From the NCBI RefSeq assembly GCF_036711975.1, contig NC_091972.1, positions 24,185,001 through 24,249,000 of the forward strand: a stretch of 64,000 nucleotides of DNA, given 5' to 3'. Position 1 is the stretch's first letter. Each line of letters starts with the position of its first letter. This DNA comes from Onthophagus taurus. Lineage: Eukaryota > Arthropoda > Insecta > Coleoptera > Scarabaeidae. Below the pieces are notes generated by a model. That model saw only the letters and a program-made list of their open reading frames with translations, was not told where the DNA came from and did not search any database. A program made the translations under genes and the position numbers. Shown piece after piece: positions 34,101-42,242 of this stretch.

Positions 34101-35363
34101 ATGGAGTCCTTAAACGTCACGGAGAAAATAAAAGTAGATAACTCGATTGTAAGTTACGAATATCATTCCCATCAACCGTTTGGTTCTACTAGCTTCGGTA
34201 ACAATGATGAAATTCGTATAGGCATACCCGAAATAGACAATTACACATTGCCTCATGAAAGTTTTTTGTATGTGGAAGGGAGCGTACGTAAACTGGATGC
34301 GAGTGGTAAAGCAACAAAAGATGCTAGTGCAACTGCAAAATTGATAAATAATCCTGTAGCGTTTATGTTCAGTGATATTCGCTATCTTATAAATGGTGTT
34401 CAAATAGATGGAGTGAGAAACGTGGGGTTAACATCATGTATGAAAGGATACTTTTCGTATACCCCTCACGATATAATAAAGTTGGCGAACGCAGGTTGGA
34501 ACATGGGCGAGGATCTGCTAGGTCAAGTGGTCCCAACATCCCCTGTAACGGATGCAATAATGGATAAAAATGGAAATTTTGGATTGAGTGTACCGCTAAA
34601 GACATTAATAGGGTTTGCTGAAGATTTTAAAACAATTGTGATGAATGTGAGACAAGAGCTAGTGTTAATTCGTAATAATGATGATAATGATGTGCTTGTG
34701 AATACGGTAGAAGAACCGTTACAGTTAAAAATCGATAAAGTTGTGTGGAGAATGCCCCATCTAGCCGTAGGCTTACGAGAACAATTAGCTCTAACAAAAA
34801 TAGCAGGACGAAATATTGATCCGCAAATACCTTTTCGCAGTTGGGAAGTACATGAATATCCTTCTTTACCTCAAACAACAAAGCATTCATGGGCTGTGAA
34901 AACAGCTCTGCAGTTGGAAACACCTAGATTTATAATAATTGGGTTTCAAACAAAGAAGAAAGGAAAACAGTTGGCGAACATGGCAACCTTTGATAATGTA
35001 AAACTCACCAATTTGACGGTATTCCTAAACGGTGAACGCTACCCATACGATAATCTGAACGTGGACTTTGATAGTAATCGTGTCGCAGTGTTATATGACA
35101 TGTATACACGCTTTCAAAAGTCCTACTATGGGAAGGAAGGAGAACCATTACTCACTCCGAAACAATTTATTGAAAATTATCCACTGATTGGAATTGATTG
35201 TACATATCAAGCAGAAGCGCTACACAAAAGTGGGGTAGAAATACGGATAGAATTTACGACAAAAAATCCGATTCCTGATGGTACCACAGCATACTGTTTA
35301 GTTTTACATGATAAGGCGTTTCAATATTCTCCACTAACAAAAATCGTCAAACAAATGACTTGA
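34101..35363 (+). CDS. major capsid protein, double jelly-roll
   Basis: 420 aa, matching Polinton/adintovirus major capsid proteins in length and in landmarks: an N-terminal SYEYHSHQPFGSTSF, FMFSDIRYLINGVQIDGVRN (about residues 90-109), WEVHEYPSLPQTTKHSWAVK, and NLTVFLNGERYPYDNLN. This protein forms trimeric capsomers. There are no internal stops, and the gene starts directly at the stop of the preceding small gene. Confidence 0.85.
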   Translation: MESLNVTEKIKVDNSIVSYEYHSHQPFGSTSFGNNDEIRIGIPEIDNYTLPHESFLYVEGSVRKLDASGKATKDASATAKLINNPVAFMFSDIRYLINGVQIDGVRNVGLTSCMKGYFSYTPHDIIKLANAGWNMGEDLLGQVVPTSPVTDAIMDKNGNFGLSVPLKTLIGFAEDFKTIVMNVRQELVLIRNNDDNDVLVNTVEEPLQLKIDKVVWRMPHLAVGLREQLALTKIAGRNIDPQIPFRSWEVHEYPSLPQTTKHSWAVKTALQLETPRFIIIGFQTKKKGKQLANMATFDNVKLTNLTVFLNGERYPYDNLNVDFDSNRVAVLYDMYTRFQKSYYGKEGEPLLTPKQFIENYPLIGIDCTYQAEALHKSGVEIRIEFTTKNPIPDGTTAYCLVLHDKAFQYSPLTKIVKQMT

Positions 35364-35538
35364 GTATGGGGAAAGAAGGGTTGGTAGTGTGTAGTTGGAT
35401 CGGATCCTGAGCCGCATCGCACCCGTAGCTCATCATCCGAAATGTGAGACTTCTATATTCAGCGTAAACAAAAAAAAGTCGTAGAGTATAAGTTGTGCGA
35501 CAGATTTCTACGGCTGCATAGTATGGATAATCGTGTTG
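35364..35538 (+). promoter_or_regulatory. intergenic region with TATA-like site
   Basis: 175 nt without coding potential. GTAGAGTATAAGTTGTG at about 35,481-35,497 lies 45-60 bp before the next ATG and resembles a TATA element. Confidence 0.35.
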
Positions 35539-36054
35539 ATGTACGGAAGCAAGATGTATTCAAATAAAACTCAATACATAATTCTCGATATACAAGGTTT
35601 CATGGTCAACGAAGATCAGTTCGTACCTAAAGAATTAGCATCATGTGATAGTAACAAATGCATAACCCACCACGTTTTTCAACCGAGTAGCAGTATAGCT
35701 TCATTACCATCTAAATATAGGAATACTGCAAACTGGTTAATGACACATCATCATTGCATCGACTGGAAAGTTGGTTTTATCCATCCAATGGAATTCGACG
35801 CCATAGTCAAATATCTGTGTCGGAATGTCAAGAAAGTGTATGTTAAAGGACCTGAAAAAATTAAATTTTTAAGACATATTATTTCCGCGCCGATATTTGC
35901 GTTGGAAGGTAGTATCTATAAACTTGAGATGGGTATACCGAGCTGTGCTTTTCACTCGCGACGAAGAAGTATGTGCGCTCTTTCCAATGTACGCCACTTA
36001 CAAGAAGTTGTCGAAGAGGGGGTGCAAAACAAGGATGCGAAAGACAGTCGGTGA
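35539..36054 (+). CDS. degenerate DEDDh-exonuclease-like protein, copy 2
   Basis: 171 aa, paralogous to 29,532-30,014. Shared blocks are YIILDIQGFMVNEDQFVPKE, then HHVFQPSSS; KKVYVKGPEKIKFLRHII; and CAFHSRRRSMCALSNVRHL. It has additional His-rich text (MTHHHCIDWKVGF). The same inferred loss of catalytic acidic residues applies. Having two diverged copies, one near each side of the structural block, argues for separate roles. Function unknown. Confidence 0.6.
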   Translation: MYGSKMYSNKTQYIILDIQGFMVNEDQFVPKELASCDSNKCITHHVFQPSSSIASLPSKYRNTANWLMTHHHCIDWKVGFIHPMEFDAIVKYLCRNVKKVYVKGPEKIKFLRHIISAPIFALEGSIYKLEMGIPSCAFHSRRRSMCALSNVRHLQEVVEEGVQNKDAKDSR

Positions 36055-36104
36055 CTATAAAGCAGAGACAAGTCGTAATGGGGGATAGTTAAGAGCTGGT
36101 TGCG

Positions 36105-36440
36105 ATGGAACAAGTGTTCACTGTGTTTGGGTGTTGGCCACTTACATCTGCCAAGAAAGTGTACAGCGTAATGAAAAAATATGAACAAGATGCCTCATTT
36201 GCGAACATTCCAGCTCGTGATTTAAAATATTTACCAACACAGTATTATTTCGATAAAGTACCATCTATGGAATTACGAAGAATTTGGACCCAACTACCGT
36301 TCGCCTACCAGCAATCGAAAATGTTACAAATGAAGTTACCGTGTCTTGAACATTATAATAATGATTGTGCGGAAACTCATTTCGATGGACCACCACCACC
36401 TAAAATGCATTGTATTAAATGTACGTTAGAAAAGAAATAA
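36105..36440 (+). CDS. unknown Polinton protein, 111 aa
   Basis: ATG at 36,105 (GCGATGGAAC). No family recognised. It has charged helical text (SAKKVYSVMKKYEQDA), then LPFAYQQSKMLQMKLP, and a C-terminal FDGPPPPKMHCIKCTLEKK with a CxxC pair. AAATAAATG at the stop may be a poly(A) signal. The gene closes the structural block before the GC-rich hairpin. Confidence 0.5.
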   Translation: MEQVFTVFGCWPLTSAKKVYSVMKKYEQDASFANIPARDLKYLPTQYYFDKVPSMELRRIWTQLPFAYQQSKMLQMKLPCLEHYNNDCAETHFDGPPPPKMHCIKCTLEKK

Positions 36441-36504
36441 ATGTTATTTTTTTATCCATATTGATGAGTTTTATTTAAAGAAACCTCTTCACCTCCCCTT
36501 CCCC

Positions 36505-36700
36505 CTCCCCCCTCCCCTCCCCTCCCCCTCCCCTGCCCCACCCCTGCCCCACCCCCCGCGCGGGCGGTGCGGAGCGAAGCGGAGCGTAGTTGAGCCTCCT
36601 GAGTAGTTGGGCTCAACTACGCTCCGCTTCGCTCCGCACCGCCCGCGCGGGGGGGTGGGGCAGGGGTGGGGCAGGGGAGGGGGAGGGGGGAGGGGGGATT
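36505..36700. repeat. GC-rich ~190-bp hairpin
   Basis: A C-run arm (about 36,510-36,596, ending GGAGCGTAGTTGAGCC) is mirrored by a G-run arm (36,610-36,698) around a 13-nt loop. The stem is about 85 bp with only length variation in the outer C/G runs. It is the only strongly GC-rich stretch in an AT-rich element. Runs of four or more G on one strand could also form quadruplexes. Confidence 0.9.
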
Positions 36701-36704
36701 GTAA

Positions 36705-36900
36705 CCCCCCTTGAGTCACGGGCGAAGATAAGGTCCGAACGACCTCGCATTCTCAGACAGTATGACCTCCCCTTGGGCCACAGGCGATAACAAGGAGAAA
36801 ACCTGGACAACCTCGCATTCCCAGACAGTATGACCTCCCCTTCAGTCACAGGCGATAACAAGGAGAAGACCTAAACGACCTCGCATTCCCAGACAGTTGA
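36705..36900. repeat. 68-bp tandem repeat, three copies
   Basis: The word CGCATTC(T/C)CAGACAGT recurs at 36,746, 36,814 and 36,882, with TATGACCTCCCCTT and GGCGATAACAAGGAGAA between. The copies differ by a few bases. Directly follows the hairpin. Confidence 0.88.
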
Positions 36901-37093
36901 CCGGACAAATACCTGTTCACTAACCCGTACTTAAAGGTAGTGGAAAGTGGGTTACTCCTCACTCCGTGTACAGCAGTCGCTGAGTGATATAGTAGTGTAC
37001 AAAAGACGATAATTCCTTAAAAAGTGTGTTTACAATAATAACAGATTTTGTTAAAAACTGTGTTTTTCCGACCACGAAGAAATCGCCTTCTGC

Positions 37094-37375
37094 TAGAAAA
37101 CCATTTGAAAAGTAAGTTACATCAATACAATTTTTATCGGTTTTCTTCATGTATGTTTGTGATGATTTCAGGTATTAATTGTTATACGCTGAGAAAAGTG
37201 GTTCTTCAGCGCATTGCAAACCTGTCAGACGTGATAGAAAACCATTTGAAAAGTAAGTTACATCAATACAATTTTTATCGGTTTTCTTCATGTATGTTTG
37301 TGATGATTTCAGACATTAATTGTTATACGCTGAGAAAAGTGGTTCTTCAGCGCATTGCAAACTTGTCAGACGTGA
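37094..37375 (+). repeat. 141-bp tandem duplication containing intron-like sequence
   Basis: TAGAAAACCATTTGAAAAGT begins at 37,094 and again at 37,235, and the two units are almost identical. Each unit has GTAAGTTACATC and, about 60 nt later, GATGATTTCAG, the donor and acceptor pattern of the element's other introns. Because 141 is divisible by 3, an open frame (37,048-37,401) also survives through both copies. I favour duplicated untranslated exons of the next gene, but coding is possible. Confidence 0.75.
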
Positions 37376-37447
37376 GCGAACGTATAATTTTAATAAAATA
37401 ATCCAAATTTTTTGTAACCCTTTTGATTCCTTGAAGTCTTTCCCATT

Positions 37448-38605
37448 ATGCTTCACTTAATTGGTAACAGCCACGCTCGTGCAAGCGATAATACCGATGG
37501 TATGACCGACCCACTGGTTGCCGTGCTGCCACGCAATAACGACAGTACGAATGTTGTTGAGTCAAGCCTACCGTCGTTACCATTATATTGCAGCGGCAAC
37601 TTTGACGGTTTGAGTCGTACCATGCAGGATTTCACTACAGACCCACCACTGTACGAGCAAATAATGAATGAGCTCCGGTCACAGCCAGGGAACGACAATG
37701 GTGCGATTGTTACCACCAGTCCAACCTTGTCGTCCTACGGCTTAACTCGCATCAGTATGGAGATACGAGAAGAAGGAACATATCAGGAAGTTGTTGTGCC
37801 ACCTGAACCTGCTACCAATCAGGCCGACGTGGTACAACCACTTCCAGATATTGTACATACGGATGTCACAAGTCAAGCACCTGCTGAAAACCAGGTGCTT
37901 GCGGCACCGTCTGTACCAGCGACGGAAGACGTATCCCAACCCTCCGATAGGATATGTGTTTCGCCTGTCTTCTCGAGTGGACCCATACGGTACACATCCC
38001 GCCGTATAAAAAAACGCGTCAACTTGTTGTCAAGGGGTTGCGTGAAACAAACTACCCGCCCAAACCCTTCTCCTGCTTCACAAGACTCCTGTAGATTGCT
38101 GCGCAACGCATTAGCCAAACCTCCCCGTAACACACGAAGAGTACCTACACTCGCTACAGTAACCAGACCTGCAACGGTGGTTACATCTCCACCAGAGGTG
38201 ACCATCGACATCCGTGACAGCCCGCCAACTATCACAACTATCCCACCACAAAATGTGGTGTTCCCACCACCTTTACCTATCCCTACTATCCCGCAGAGGC
38301 AAAATCTTCCAGCTGTAAATACCGCACATCCCGACCCATGGGTTGATGCGTTTCTGCATTCAACAACCAACTTGGCAAGCAGTCTTTTGTCCCAAGAGGA
38401 TTTTTTCATCTTGGGCTTGAAACCTCAATTGAAAACCAAAGTGACGACTTTGGAACATCATAAGCGCCACTTCGTGAACGCGTTGAATGCAGTAAACCAG
38501 AATCCCACCGTCTGCTTTGCTGCTTCTTCAAACATCCTTAACATGTACAACACCAAAATTAACCTGTATAAGTCCCTTCTCAGGCTGCTGCCTGACAACG
38601 GTTAA
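37448..38605 (+). CDS. Pro/Ser/Thr-rich regulatory-type protein, unknown
   Basis: 385 aa from the ATG at 37,448. Residues about 1-290 are low-complexity and rich in P, T, S and V (PPEVTIDIRDSPPTITTIPP, VVFPPPLPIPTIPQ), with a basic stretch SRRIKKRVNLLSRG near 180 that could be a nuclear signal. A compact C-terminal part (HPDPWVDAFLHSTTNLASSL, then DFFILGLKPQLKTK) looks like a helical domain. It uses more C and G than the neighbours. Its position after repeats and hairpin and its composition suggest a host-interaction or transcription role. I looked for LxCxE and did not find it. Confidence 0.6.
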   Translation: MLHLIGNSHARASDNTDGMTDPLVAVLPRNNDSTNVVESSLPSLPLYCSGNFDGLSRTMQDFTTDPPLYEQIMNELRSQPGNDNGAIVTTSPTLSSYGLTRISMEIREEGTYQEVVVPPEPATNQADVVQPLPDIVHTDVTSQAPAENQVLAAPSVPATEDVSQPSDRICVSPVFSSGPIRYTSRRIKKRVNLLSRGCVKQTTRPNPSPASQDSCRLLRNALAKPPRNTRRVPTLATVTRPATVVTSPPEVTIDIRDSPPTITTIPPQNVVFPPPLPIPTIPQRQNLPAVNTAHPDPWVDAFLHSTTNLASSLLSQEDFFILGLKPQLKTKVTTLEHHKRHFVNALNAVNQNPTVCFAASSNILNMYNTKINLYKSLLRLLPDNG

Positions 38606-38673
38606 TAGCGTTTTTTTTTGAAGCTCGTTCAGTTTTTTTGTCTCTTGCAGTGTTAACGTTGCAGGAGTTGGCT

Positions 38674-39234
38674 ATGGAGAGCGTTAATTCGACGATTTCC
38701 CGTAAAGACCGTACGTTGCGGTTAGTAGATGTTTTACCAAAGACTCTACTACTAAACGTAATGTACAGCTGGGACATATGCTTCTGGCGTCGAATATCCC
38801 GAAAGGGCGATCGAATCAATCTTGGGGAGGTTTGCTTCCCCACCGTGGAACGCTTTGGAAAGAAAATGTCGCAAGGCACCGTACATAAGTTGTTCCACGG
38901 TTCTCCGGTTGATTGGAGTTCAACTTTCGGAGTGGGTCTTCAGTATCAAGCAAGGTATGTTTTTTATGAATCACATTTGGGCAACCTTTGCTATCGTTGT
39001 CGACGCCGCCTACACCATATTAGTATAACGAACGTTTTACAACTGGATTGTCGTGTGAAATTGCGCTCGAAAATAAAGTATGCATCTTCTGAACGATTGC
39101 AGACTATTATTTTAAATAAAAAATATTGGTGTGCGATGTGTTGTCGTGTGTCTTTGTTTCGAGTCTGTTTTAAACCACAACTTGAGGAGGATCAAAGTAC
39201 TGAGGAATTGTCGGAGGGATGTCTCAGCAACTAA
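38674..39234 (+). CDS. CxxC zinc-binding protein, unknown
   Basis: 186 aa from the ATG at 38,674. A strong splice acceptor (TTTTTTTGTCTCTTGCAG) ends at 38,650, so the mRNA is probably spliced from the preceding transcription unit, alternative to the Pro-rich frame. The C-terminal half has CYRC and WCAMCC separated by 43 residues, consistent with one zinc-binding fold, and an acidic tail (EEDQSTEEL). Some adintoviruses carry small CxxC proteins compared with tumour-virus oncogenes. That link is a hypothesis here. Confidence 0.55.
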   Translation: MESVNSTISRKDRTLRLVDVLPKTLLLNVMYSWDICFWRRISRKGDRINLGEVCFPTVERFGKKMSQGTVHKLFHGSPVDWSSTFGVGLQYQARYVFYESHLGNLCYRCRRRLHHISITNVLQLDCRVKLRSKIKYASSERLQTIILNKKYWCAMCCRVSLFRVCFKPQLEEDQSTEELSEGCLSN

Positions 39235-39239
39235 TATGT

Positions 39240-39862
39240 TGTAGGTGGTTTTTTCAAATTTGTACACCATCCTTGTATGATACTGAAAATCGTTCGAATT
39301 GATGATATGACAACAAGTTCGCTTCCTTTTCACCTTTTCCGCTCCCATGCTTTTGTTTATATGTATTATTAATTATTTATTTGAATATTTACCGTATCTA
39401 CTTATTGTTACCGCTCCCATGCTTTTGTTAATATGTATTATTAATTACTTATTTGAATATTTACCGTATCTACTTATTGTTAATTTAATACTAAGTAGTG
39501 TAAATTGTACTGTGACTTACACTGCTTTATTTTGTTTAATCACATAACATCTGTATGTGAATAACCCACTGGTGGTTCTACTACATCAACCATACAGATA
39601 CTTTTGAAATCATGATAATAAATAATTTTGTAAATTTATGTATACCACGTCTTATTGTAAAATAAATATTGTGTAATATTACGCACGCTTTAAATAACTT
39701 TCAAACTCAATGTTAACAGTTTATATAGTTAAAGTGTTGTAAACCATTATTTTGAAACAATGATAATAAATAATCTGCTGAAATTTTTTGTATGCTACAT
39801 TTTATGATAAAATAAACATTGTTTTCTACTACGACTTCATTTCTTGTTAATCACCCGTCAGC
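39240..39862. other. non-coding spacer with duplicated AT-rich units
   Basis: A 72-bp unit (CCGCTCCCATGCTTTTGTT) is duplicated in tandem at 39,339-39,410 and 39,411-39,482. A looser pair, AT(C/A)ATGATAATAAATAATNTG then AAAATAAA(T/C)ATTGT, occurs at about 39,605-39,680 and 39,755-39,830. It contains several AATAAA-type signals and probably holds the terminator of the upstream genes and the promoter of the ATPase gene. Confidence 0.6.
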
Positions 39863-40564
39863 ATGGTTGAAGACGTTAAGTTTGTTAGCCAACCTTTAAC
39901 ACTACCAATCTGTAATCTTCATAACGACTTCGCTGCAAATAAATTTAAACGACATAGCGAATTATTTGGTGGGGAATGTAAACGTGGTTTGATAATTGGT
40001 TCTTCGGGTGCCGGAAAAACAAACGTAATGTTAACTTTATTGACAGCTCTCAACGGGTTGCGCTTTTTGAATGTATATTTGTGCTCTAATTCACTCTACC
40101 AAATCAAATACGAATTTCTACGACAATTACTTAAACCTATCCGCTCTTGCGGCTATTATGAATACTCAGATGTCGGACGATTTCTACCACCGTCAAAGGT
40201 GAAAGAATATTCAATTATTATTTTTGATGATATTGCTCCTACAGAGCAACAGATTATCAAGGAATATTTTTCATACGGTCGTCATAGAAACGTTGATACT
40301 TTTTTACTCGCTCAAAGTTATAGCGCCATTTCCAAGCAGCTTTTACGTGACAATTGCAACCTTTTAGTTTTATTTAAACAAGATCTCACTAACTTGAAAC
40401 ATATTTACAACGATCATTTGCTAGGGGACATTACGTGGGATGATTTTGTCAGAATTTGTCGAACTTGTTGGGATACACCGCACGGTATATTAGTTATTGA
40501 TTTAGATTGCGATAAAAATAACGGACGCTATCGGAAAGGTTTCGATGAGTACATTATACTGTAA
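39863..40564 (+). CDS. genome-packaging ATPase (FtsK/HerA, A32-like)
   Basis: 233 aa. The Walker A motif is GSSGAGKT (about residues 49-56) and the Walker B motif is YSIIIFDD (about 113-120). A later RHRNVDTFLLAQSY segment corresponds to sensor text in this family, and IKKE/EYFSYGR contexts are typical. It would pump the element's DNA into preformed capsids. ATG in context GTCAGCATGG. Full family length. Confidence 0.9.
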   Translation: MVEDVKFVSQPLTLPICNLHNDFAANKFKRHSELFGGECKRGLIIGSSGAGKTNVMLTLLTALNGLRFLNVYLCSNSLYQIKYEFLRQLLKPIRSCGYYEYSDVGRFLPPSKVKEYSIIIFDDIAPTEQQIIKEYFSYGRHRNVDTFLLAQSYSAISKQLLRDNCNLLVLFKQDLTNLKHIYNDHLLGDITWDDFVRICRTCWDTPHGILVIDLDCDKNNGRYRKGFDEYIIL

Positions 40565-40627
40565 AACCATTGACTTTACGACTGCATGCTCAGTCTCTGT
40601 GCGATCATTACACTATCACGTTGAACT

Positions 40628-41788
40628 ATGAATCGTAATGTTGCACAACAGTTAATAGCTGCGCGAGAAGATGTTAAACATAAAATACGCACTTTGAAAG
40701 GAGATATAAAACAGAAGCAGTCCATTGCCGAAGCTCAACTCGCTCCACTGAAAGAACCTCTGACAGATATTTCCAAAAAATTACAAACTGTCAATTTATT
40801 AGCGCTCGACAATAAATTCGGGATAAAACGTGATTTATTTACCCCGAAAAAGGAGCAGTCACCAGATATCTCAGCCTTACTGGCTGACTTGCAGAAACCT
40901 TCTAAAGGACTTAAACTGGAAACTCCTAGAGTGAAACCTAAACGTAGAGTTACGTCAACACCCATTAAACCGGGAGCTAGCATGGATGTTTCACCGGAAC
41001 TCGCACGGAGTCCGCAATTTCTCAGCAACGAAGAGGTGTTCGAGGGTCGAGATACTACACCTGAGTTTTCTGTTCGTGAGTCAGACACATCTTTAGATGT
41101 CTACGAGCGGGACGCTAGGGAGCAGTTGGCGCGCATGAAAGAGAATATGGAGGGAATGATGGAACAGACAGTTATTCGAGAAGCTTTAGGACAGCTGGAC
41201 CCCTTACCACGTACCTATGTTACGGGTTTAACAGTAGATGTAAATAACGAGTTCGATCAAACTTACGGTGTTCGTGCACTTACCGATGGATTGTATATCG
41301 CAAATCAACCAATAACGTTTGACGGGAAAAACATTTTAGTGGGTGAATTTACGTATACAGGAACACCGGGGTTATACGAGTTGTTATTCAAAAATAAACC
41401 GGGTAAATTTACTTTACCAGATGCGAGAAATTACAAAGATATCTTACAACGTTCGAATGTACATAAAAGAGATTATGACGCTTCAAAAAGTATCATAACT
41501 GATGATGAAAATGAAAAGTTTGTGAACATAATCAAACCAATTTCCTTGGGTCAAAGACCAAATGTGTACTGGGCTCGATATTGGCCAAAACCTAAAACTG
41601 GATCAGGTCACTTAAATAAGTTGTTAGTACCTGCTGCAATTAAAGAGTACGAATACTGGGACGACGTGAACGAATTAGTTGATCGGTTGCGTTTACTACT
41701 TGCTTCCGAAGCAGCAGGTCATACTGCTCATCATAACGAAATTATATCCCTCATAGAGGAATTACGGGAAGCGCAAGTCATTCGTTAA
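40628..41788 (+). CDS. DUF8207-like Polinton protein
   Basis: 386 aa. The N-terminal third is coiled/charged (KHKIRTLKGDIKQKQSIAEA) followed by a disordered Ser/Pro region (PKRRVTSTPIKPG). The C-terminal half has a conserved block familiar from many insect Polinton-linked proteins: YGVRALTDGLYIANQPITFD, then FTYTGTPGLYELLFKNKPG. Its biochemical role is unknown; a virion or morphogenesis role is inferred from its constant presence beside the ATPase and integrase. Confidence 0.7.
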   Translation: MNRNVAQQLIAAREDVKHKIRTLKGDIKQKQSIAEAQLAPLKEPLTDISKKLQTVNLLALDNKFGIKRDLFTPKKEQSPDISALLADLQKPSKGLKLETPRVKPKRRVTSTPIKPGASMDVSPELARSPQFLSNEEVFEGRDTTPEFSVRESDTSLDVYERDAREQLARMKENMEGMMEQTVIREALGQLDPLPRTYVTGLTVDVNNEFDQTYGVRALTDGLYIANQPITFDGKNILVGEFTYTGTPGLYELLFKNKPGKFTLPDARNYKDILQRSNVHKRDYDASKSIITDDENEKFVNIIKPISLGQRPNVYWARYWPKPKTGSGHLNKLLVPAAIKEYEYWDDVNELVDRLRLLLASEAAGHTAHHNEIISLIEELREAQVIR

Positions 41789-41791
41789 GGG

Positions 41792-41799
41792 TATATAAA
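41792..41799 (+). promoter_or_regulatory. TATA box upstream of the 135-aa gene
   Basis: TATATAAA in GGGTATATAAAC, 36 bp before the ATG at 41,835. It begins just after the stop of the previous gene, implying an independent promoter with a very short leader. Confidence 0.6.
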
Positions 41800-41834
41800 C
41801 TTTTTTCTGTTTCTGTGACGCTTCAGAAGCCAAT

Positions 41835-42242
41835 ATGCCTTTAAACCGTTTTGGTGAACATGGTTCTACATCTATCGATAAATTTGGTAAGCATGTTCAC
41901 CACCATGTTATACAGAACCACATAGCAAGATCCGAAGTTCTACAACCTTCATCAACATTTATTTTAACTTTACGTGGTGATGGAGATGTTGATCCAAAAA
42001 CAAAACTTTATAAAATCACAAACAAAAGTGGAATTACGGATTACATCAATTCTTTCTACGAAGGTATGATAAAAGATGTTGTAAAGTCCGCTCATGTTCA
42101 GTTACTTGTTAACGATATCGTTATTAAGTCGCTCCAGGGAGTCCAACTCAAACGCGGAGATACCATTAAGTGTAAAAATAATGCACCGATAGGAGGACTA
42201 CCTTTTCTTGTAGAGTTGTTGATTGAAGGGGTTGTAGAGTAA
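41835..42242 (+). CDS. unknown Polinton protein, 135 aa
   Basis: Intact frame with its own TATA box. Landmarks are NRFGEHGSTSIDKFGKHVHH at the start, FILTLRGDGDVDPKTKLYKI mid, and KSLQGVQLKRGDTIKCKNNA near the end. The mostly beta-like text is reminiscent of a small attachment or virion protein, but this is not recognised with confidence. The stop TAA shares its last A with the integrase ATG (TAATG), suggesting coupled expression. Confidence 0.6.
   Translation: MPLNRFGEHGSTSIDKFGKHVHHHVIQNHIARSEVLQPSSTFILTLRGDGDVDPKTKLYKITNKSGITDYINSFYEGMIKDVVKSAHVQLLVNDIVIKSLQGVQLKRGDTIKCKNNAPIGGLPFLVELLIEGVVE

Noticed and set aside
35897-36088. 63-codon frame overlapping the second exonuclease-like gene
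   Set aside because: Shadow of the real gene in another frame.
36489-36861. Overlapping Gly/Arg/Pro-rich frames on both strands
   Set aside because: They are translations of the GC-rich hairpin and C/G runs, not genes.
37448-39234. LxCxE retinoblastoma-binding motif in the two genes after the hairpin
   Set aside because: Closest strings (LYCSG, LDCRV) lack the Glu; no support.
39347-39547. 66-codon plus-strand frame with repeated hydrophobic text
   Set aside because: It is produced by the 72-bp tandem duplication in a non-coding spacer; no motif or context supports a gene.
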